Notes under the pieces: model-generated
The model's input: the letters and a program-made list of their open reading frames with translations, nothing else
Told to the model about the DNA's origin: nothing
The model's database searches: none
Program-made: the position numbers and the translations under genes
In this document: one piece after another, positions 58,011 to 64,000 of the stretch
Position numbering within the stretch: the first letter of the stretch is position 1
Layout of the letters: each line of letters opens with the position of its first letter
Source of the DNA: Terana coerulea
Taxonomy: Eukaryota > Basidiomycota > Agaricomycetes > Polyporales > Phanerochaetaceae
Direction of reading: 5' to 3'
Assembly: GCA_024811115.1 (NCBI GenBank)
Contig: JAKOGH010000683.1
Span: 92,893-156,892, forward strand
DNA length: 64,000 nt

Positions 58011-60029
58011 TTACACTCTAAGCGCTCGTAGACTAGCGCTGAGGGAAATTTGTGATACTGTCCTCGTTTCCAAGGAATACAGCGACTTTGATGTCAGAAT
58101 GATTGCGGGCATCGAAGCCGTTCTCCTTATCGAGCAACATTTGCATGTCGACCTCGTCGGACCAGATAATCGGTGAGGGTTTGTGTGAGCTGCACTTGGT
58201 AGGCGAAGAGCTACCCTTGACAAACTCCCGGCTCAGCAAACTTGCATTTGAAAGCAATGTTGTTGGCGGTAATGCAAGTGTCGAGCTCGGCAATGCGCGC
58301 ATTGAGCATACGCTCGGCGTAGTCGAGGTCGGCCTGCTTGGCGCAACAAGCCTTCTCTGCAGCCTCATCCTCCGCCGGCAGTAATGGCAAACTCACTCTC
58401 CTGGACAACAGCTAGCCCAACAAGCTGGTTTCACTCCCACTGGAAGTGTCTGCGATGCTTCTAATCGAGGGTCATGCCCTTGTTCAGGGAGGTGTTTTTG
58501 TCCTCAATCCACTGCTTGCGAGCAGCTTTGCGAAGCTTTACGGCCTCGCAGAGCTGGGCTTTGTGCAGCGTCTGGAACTCATTGTCCTTGTCGAGGATCG
58601 CTAACAATTTAGTTAGCGCGAGGGAGATTGTCTAAAGTGAACTCCTGTTGGTGTTCTAACTCACAAACGGTGTTTCGCAGATTGCGGTGCTCGATATCCT
58701 GCATAGTGTCCGCGCGGTGAGTGTTGTGCTCATTGGCATTAACAACCTCTTTGAGGTCCGGATGTGCTCCTGGGACCTAACAACTCTAAGCTTCTCAGCA
58801 AGGGCGAGTGCCTTGCAGAAGCAGGGAACTGGTTGCTGTCAGCGAGCTAAAGCTTGCACTCTCCCTCAATGCGAGAATGAAACTCTTCAGCTTCAGACTT
58901 GGGGAGCGGCACATCGGGGACAAAGTCGTTCACAACTGGGATGACCGGTGCGGCAATGTAGAAGTGACCATGGTCAGCGTCCTGGGCCTTGTCCTTGCCC
59001 TTGCCCGCGCGTTTGCTGTGCTGGGTCTTCTTTCCTTGCCGTTGCCGGCACCGTCCTGCTACTGCTGCTACTGCCCTTGCAAGCGCTGCTGCTACGCATG
59101 CTGCTGCTGCTGCTCGTGAGGCGCTGCTGCTATTAGAACTGGAGATCCTTTCCCTTCTTGATAGCGGTGACACATTTGGCAGAGTCTATCTGCTTGCGCT
59201 AGCCACTGGAAAGCTTTTGCTGCTCCCAAGCAGCGATGAGCTGCTGCCCATACTTCTTGGGCTCAGGGCCCCCAGAGGCCAATAGGGGTAGGAGACAGCA
59301 ACATGTCTACTGTCTTCCGATTCGAAGTGGTGACGGTGGCAACATGCTTACCATACGCTGGTGCCTTCAAGATGAGAAGCATTAAGTGCATGTAGTTGTC
59401 TATACTCACATGGGCCGCATTTAGGCGGTCAACATGGGATCTGATCTTGGCAATCGCGGGTGCTGGGGACTGGTCTTCAGGGATGCGAGTCTCCAGGAGG
59501 CCTCTGAAGTCAGTGTAAGCCATACCCAGAGTGTTCTGGTGTAGGTGGCCAGCAAGGACTTCGTACAAGGCCTTGGCTCTAGTTTTGTTCTTTACTGACT
59601 GGCTAATTTGGTAAGTCAAACAAAGGCAAATGATGCCCATGGCCCAGAGATCATTGTTGATCCAGTTGTCGAGCTTGTCGACAGCCCTTCTATGCTCGTG
59701 CTTGTTGCCGGGCACTTCGCCAGAGGCAGGTTGTCCAGCAATGGCCAGGTTTCCACCCTTAGCTGCAATTGCAGCACAGGCGGGGACTGCCGGGACGGTG
59801 CGGACTAAGGCCGGCACCGTCGGCTGAGTTGTCGTGAGCTGACGGGCTATTCCTGAGTGCCCAGGAACGACTTCAAAGTGTTGTTCCAGTGCTCCCAGTT
59901 GGTTCCGTCAAGGACGGAATAAGCTTCTCGAGAGAGGAAGACATTGTTTGGTTCTGTAGGAGCAGAATAGTTAGTACAACGTATCGACATGGCTTTAGCC
60001 AAGGAGGGGCTCCTAAAGGGCACCCTCAA
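58011..60029 (-). pseudogene. copia gag region, broken
   Basis: Starts on the minus strand near 60029 with YSVLDGTNWEHWNNTLKSFL, a copia Gag (UBN2-like) motif. It continues with DNWINNDLWAMGIICLCLTY, ALYEVLAGHLHQNTLGMAYT and SIDNYMHLMLLILKAPAYG (59817-59263). Charged, Gln/Arg/Ala-rich remnants follow to about 58011. Several frame changes and stops, so non-functional. Confidence 0.8.
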
Positions 60030-60167
60030 GCCTGCTCAGCTTGCCCAGCACAGACGGTGCACTAAAGAGCGCAACCGTTGCGTACAATGGCAGCAAACAG
60101 GTACAGGTGAGTTTACTAATGAGCTGGTCATTGCTGCCAGTGACGGGCGCAAGCAACCTCATCATCG

Positions 60168-60179
60168 GGGCTCATAACC
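60168..60179 (-). other. copia primer-binding site (initiator tRNA-Met anticodon arm)
   Basis: On the minus strand GGTTATGAGCCC lies 8 nt inside the 5' LTR. It is complementary to the anticodon stem-loop of initiator tRNA-Met (GGGCTCATAACC), the half-tRNA priming mode known for Drosophila copia. Confidence 0.75.
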
Positions 60180-60187
60180 TATAAAAG

Positions 60188-60471
60188 TGCAGCGCATACA
60201 GCAGCGTGCACTTCTACCAAGACCTAGAGGAAGCTAGGATGGTTACTCACCTGTAGGCTGGTTGTTTAACATGCAAGTGGGTTTAAGAGTTGAAAGAGTC
60301 TTATTATGTATAGCACAGAGAGCTGCCTTATATACGATACAGAGTGGCTGTACTACAAACAGACACAAATAAATACCAGGACAATAAACAATAGAGATTG
60401 TCATGGTGGAACCTGGTAGAACAATAGAGAAGATATGAGCAGAGCGCTATCGGCATCTATCTGGCTCAACA
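60188..60471 (-). repeat. copia 5' LTR
   Basis: Direct repeat of 53004-53286, reading TGTTGAG...TGCA on the minus strand. Confidence 0.88.
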
Positions 60472-60945
60472 ACAAGATGCTAGATCAGTTTGCCATGTGC
60501 TTGTTACATGGACATCAGGGATATGCCTTATACGGACGTAGGATCCAGGACTCAGGTCTGGAACTGTTCTGGACTATGACCTCAGTATGATGTCAGTATG
60601 ACATCATGGACTGGTAGTGTACATTAGCTCGATTAGGACATCTAGATAGTGTTGATGTTAGCATGATAGCTAGGTCTGATCCGATAAGAGAGTTAGAGCA
60701 GTGGTATGCTCTAGAGCCTTAGTCAGACATCACCTGACTGTATCAGTCAGCATATAGTATTGGAAGTCTTAAATAGTGTCTGGGGTCCCTCTACATGCGT
60801 ATAAAGAGGCTGGTCTGTGGGCTAAACCCCCAAACTCAATAACATTGTTGATTCATATTCACTCTACTAGCTCTACTCAAGTCCCTCTGCTTTCCCACTT
60901 CTTTCAAGTCATCCCAGTAGGTGAGTATTGTAGTTTTGTGATAGG
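60472..60945 (+). repeat. LTR-like block of a second element, copy 2
   Basis: Inverted copy of 57495-57971. It abuts the copia 5' LTR directly, so the copia element probably inserted at or into its end. Confidence 0.65.
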
Positions 60946-61701
60946 TGTCCACAACACAAATGCAAGCAGGTCATTTTTGACATAGATGAGTTATGCAGTG
61001 ACTGTCAAGAAGCTTGCACACATAGTGACAAAGACAGTCACTTGGGCCACTCTGGAATGCACAAACAGGATATGTAAATTAATCTCTTTATATCTGAGTT
61101 ACTTGCTGATAGTCAGTCTAGTTCTATCTTCAATGCCGGGGGTTACTTAATAAGCCAACGAGACCATGGTTCTGTAATTCAGACTGCAAGGAGAGTGCAG
61201 GATATTGAGTTAATAGGCGGAAAAAGCAGCGGCGATGAGGTTAGGTAGATAATGCACACTTAAAGCTCTGAAAGACGCAATACATCATGTGAAATTTCCT
61301 TTTTAGGAAAGGGAGGAGGAGGAGGGTCACCCAGCACCTTACTAAAAAAAAATGACCATCGAGTAAGAATTTTTTTCTACGGTCCCCTTGGTATTAATTT
61401 CTTGTTCCTTGCTCTCTTTCCTACCTTAGGTCATTGAATGCAGCCATTTTCTAAAACAAACTGCTCATCTTGCTGATGATAAATACATCATAGTGAGCAA
61501 ACATGTTTTGAAGTGTTGTGCACATACTTGAAGGCACACAGGTTGAGCAATAAAGCCAACAAGAGCATAAACTCTACTTGGTCACAGCGAGACTGGACAT
61601 AAATCCGGGATGACATAATCACGCACTAATATAGCGCCAGCCACCCTGAAGAGTTGAGGAATGGTGAGAGAGGCCCGAATGGGCCCATAAATTCTCACGC
61701 C
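60946..61701. other. AT-rich region, no gene seen
   Basis: About 750 bp of low-GC sequence. Some words (AATAAGCCAACGAGA at 61150, AATAAAGCCAACAAGA at 61549) recur imperfectly. Confidence 0.5.
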
Positions 61702-63157
61702 CTTCCTCACACTCACGCTGCGAACCCGAGATAAATCCCGGGACTTATGGTGTAAACACGTGGTAGTCTGAAACAAAATGGCCAGCATAAGTCGCGCATT
61801 AATTAGATATTCCTTTTGGGAGATATATCCCTTAAATGAACATGTAAATCTATCTGACTAACTCTATATCCTACCCCGATAACTCACAGAGCTTTGCTTT
61901 GAGAATAAATCCCTCATATCTCTCATAGCTGTTCTGCAGATTTATAATGGGCGCATTATTTGTAGGCAACAAGATAAATCAACTAGATAAATAAAAAACA
62001 AGTTGCACATGTATCCAGCATGAGCTAGGCAGAGGTCTTCAGAATATATCTGCGGGATTTATTGTGGCAATATATTCCACCTAACACAGTGAAAGATATT
62101 GAGGACATATAGTTGATGTAAGTAAGATAAAGAACGCAGATATATTCATTATAAATCACGTATTGCATATCTCCAGGATAAATCCAGCAGGACCTCGGAC
62201 ACTTAGAAATAAAAATGTCTGCAGAAGATAGTAGTTAGTTGCATTCAACATAAGCCTTTTGACTATGGACACTAAACACACAATGCACATTGGTATATTC
62301 AAATACAACTGCAAATCCAGTAAGGACTATCTTGAACTTTTGCATACATTGCACAATGGTGGTGTGTTTGTAGAACTTTGTTGCCTAAAGTAACAACTTC
62401 AGCCAGATTGCACTGTTTTGATGTTGGCTAGTGTTAGCATCATCAGTCAGAGTCCCCACCAGGGCTGGCCGAGGTCGTTAACTTGGGCAGTGAAGTTCTA
62501 CAAATACACCGCCATTGTGCAATATACAAAAAGTTCAAGATAGTCCCTACTAGATTTGCAGTTGTATTTGAATATACCAATGTGCATACTAGTAAGTTCA
62601 TTGTCAGTAATCAAAAGTTTCATATTGAATGAGTCTATGTCTAACTACTACATTCAGCAGACATCTATGTTTCTAAGTGTCCAAGGTCCTGCTGGATTTA
62701 TCTGGAGGTATGCGGTACATGATTTATGATAATGCGTTCTTTATCTTACTTATGTCAACTGCATGTCCTCAATATCTCTCACTGAGTTAGGTAGAATATA
62801 TTGCCACAATAAATCCTGTGGATGTATTCAAGACCTCTGTTATTCCATGCTGGATACATGTATGACTTGTTTTGTATTTGTCCAAAGAGTTTATCTTGTT
62901 GCTTACAAGTAATGTGCCTGTTATAAGTCCACAGAACGGCTACGAGAGATACAAGGATTTATTGTCAGAATAAAGCTCTGTGAGTTATTGGGGAAGAATA
63001 CAGAGTTAGGTGTGCAACGCGTTCATTTAAGTTGTATATCTCTTGAAATGGAATATTTAATCAATCCGCGTGACTTATGCTGGCCATTTTGTTTCAGACT
63101 CCCACGTGTTGACACGATAAATCCTCAGGATTTATTTTTGGGTTCCGCAGTGTCGGA
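61702..63157. repeat. Large inverted repeat (arms about 690 bp, loop about 80 bp)
   Basis: Left arm about 61702-62394, right arm about 62476-63157, loop 62395-62475. Matching landmarks: CAAAATGGCCAGCATAAGTC (left) with its complement near 63076-63097; ATTGCACAATGG near 62348 and its complement near 62510; TATTGTGGCAATATATTCC near 62060 and its complement near 62790. The arms carry scattered mismatches and small indels. Many ATAAATCC words occur in both arms. No coding sequence. It is probably a foldback element or an inverted pair of one element. Confidence 0.85.
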
Positions 63158-63336
63158 GGGGCGAAAGCTGAGGTAGGAGACTGGTTCAACGAGGTAGCCG
63201 GGGTCTCCGAAGCAATTAGCGCCGTGGCCCGCGGTCGTGGGTACGCGACGTGACGGCGTGCACGACGTCAGCGCGACGGTCGGTACGCAGGTCTCTTCAT
63301 GACCACCATCTCCCTCGAAAACTTCGCTTTTCGCTC

Positions 63337-64000
63337 ATGACTCAAAGCAGCATGACCCTCCTGGCCGACGGCGAGCAAAACATGGCAGCAGGACCGTCAC
63401 GGCAAGCCCGTCTTTCTGCCGTCGAGGAAGAGCCAGAGTCAGGCTTGAGGGGTTCTCAGACGCGGAGTCTGAGGAAGAGCTTAGGCGGAAGGGTGCGGAG
63501 GAGGAGGCGGCGGATGAGGATGAAGACAATGGCGACGCTGAGGGCGACTCGGACCTCGACGTGCCTTACTCAAATGGGACCGCGGACAGGAAGGGGAAAG
63601 GCGTCGAGCACAGGGAGCCACTCAGGAGAGATTTTGCGAGAGATCGTCCAGTGAAGCAATCCGAGTCACGCGCTTGGTCCGATCTTGACCTCTCCATGGT
63701 CGTCGCCTTGGTCTCGCCTGTGGAATTGGCACAGGCAGCGACCATGTCAAGAACCTTTTCTTGCTACTTCTACTTATTTTCTATTTACATCAGCTGGTTG
63801 ACGGTACGTCCCCAGCTTCGATCCCATGTCAGTTACTAATGCATCGCAGTACCTTGGAAACTGTATCATAAATCCCGACCCCGCATCCGCCGCAAACTCG
63901 CTGAGCTTGTCCCGAACACTGCTGCCCACTTCGCCCACACCGAGCTGCGGAGCCAGGAAATCTTCTACTCACTCTGACCGTCATTGCTCCTTTCGTTGGC
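63337..64000 (+). CDS. Membrane protein of unknown function, N-terminal part (cut by window edge)
   Basis: Begins MTQSSMTLLADGEQNMAAGP. A strongly acidic N-terminal region follows (FSDAESEEELRRKGAEEEAA, EDEDNGDAEGDSDLDV), then a basic stretch, SRAWSDLDLSMVVALVSPVG and a membrane segment (NLFLLLLLIFYLHQLVD). An intron (GT near 63805, AG near 63849) leads to VPWKLYHKSRPRIRRKLAEL and HTELRSQEIFYSL. The frame slips by one missing base at 63449-63452 (G run), 63722-63723 (GG) and around 63973-63975. With these restored the protein reads through to the window end. No family name can be given. The start is the first ATG in frame before the acidic region. Confidence 0.65.

Larger units (their letters stand above)
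53004..60471 (-). mobile_element. Degenerate Ty1/copia LTR retrotransposon with nested insertions
   Basis: LTRs at 53004-53286 and 60188-60471 bound a minus-strand element with gag, protease, integrase, RT and RNase H in copia order. The flanks AGAAG and ACAAG could be a 5-bp target duplication with one mismatch. A primer site resembling the anticodon arm of initiator tRNA-Met and a purine tract are present. Frames are broken by stops, a hAT MITE sits in the protease region, and an LTR-like block of another element lies between gag and protease. It is not autonomous. The LTRs differ at many positions, mostly transitions by eye, so the insertion is old. Confidence 0.88.

Noticed and set aside
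1..64000. tRNA, rRNA, CRISPR or prokaryote-type operon signals
   Set aside because: Scanned by eye for T-loop-like and repeat-spacer patterns; nothing convincing, and gene structure is clearly eukaryotic.

Overview
The window looks like nuclear DNA of a filamentous basidiomycete (Agaricomycetes). Genes are split by many short GT-AG introns, typically 42-70 nt. Several proteins belong to groups expanded in mushrooms and wood-decay fungi: fungal 7TM proteins, F-box-like and BTB proteins, FtsJ-like proteins and pectin methylesterases. I cannot name the species. No tRNA, rRNA or CRISPR was seen.

Layout. 1-7.1 kb: OTU protease (-, cut by the left edge), an F-box-like protein (-), a four-RRM protein (+), a GNAT acetyltransferase (+). 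7.3-10.9 kb: tandem pair of 7TM proteins (-). 11.6-13.6 kb: nicotinate phosphoribosyltransferase (-). 15.2-19.1 kb: tandem pair of secreted pectin methylesterases (+). 19.6-26.5 kb: poorly resolved accessory genes (a membrane protein, a hypothetical, an F-box protein, a BTB protein). 26.8-35.5 kb: conserved housekeeping block of CNOT11 (+), the PAK kinase Cla4 (-), SDH assembly factor 4 (+), mitochondrial uS19 (-) and an FtsJ-like methyltransferase (-). 37.2-41.0 kb: a protein of over 1,000 residues with no domain I recognise (+). 43.8-46.3 kb: a UBE2S-type E2 (+) and phospholipid methyltransferase Opi3 (+). 46.3-51.9 kb: a duplicated unit carrying two F-box/LRR-like genes, the second copy interrupted by a hAT-type MITE. 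52.4-63.2 kb: AT-rich repeat territory with a degenerate Ty1/copia element, a second MITE family, an inverted pair of other LTR-like sequences and a hairpin with arms of about 690 bp. 63.3 kb to the end: start of a membrane-protein gene (+), cut by the right edge.

A pattern that affects the annotation: in at least seven otherwise well-conserved genes the reading frame breaks where one base is missing, nearly always inside a short homopolymer. Restoring one base rejoins the frame and, where testable, the intron phase. The simplest reading is systematic under-calling of homopolymers in the assembly, so these genes are described as probably intact in the organism.

Intron coordinates below come from reading splice signals and phases by eye. 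Where the exon lengths sum to a clean frame (RRM protein, GNAT, F-box-like gene 1, 7TM pair, most of the PME pair) they are fairly secure. 5' ends are the least certain part.
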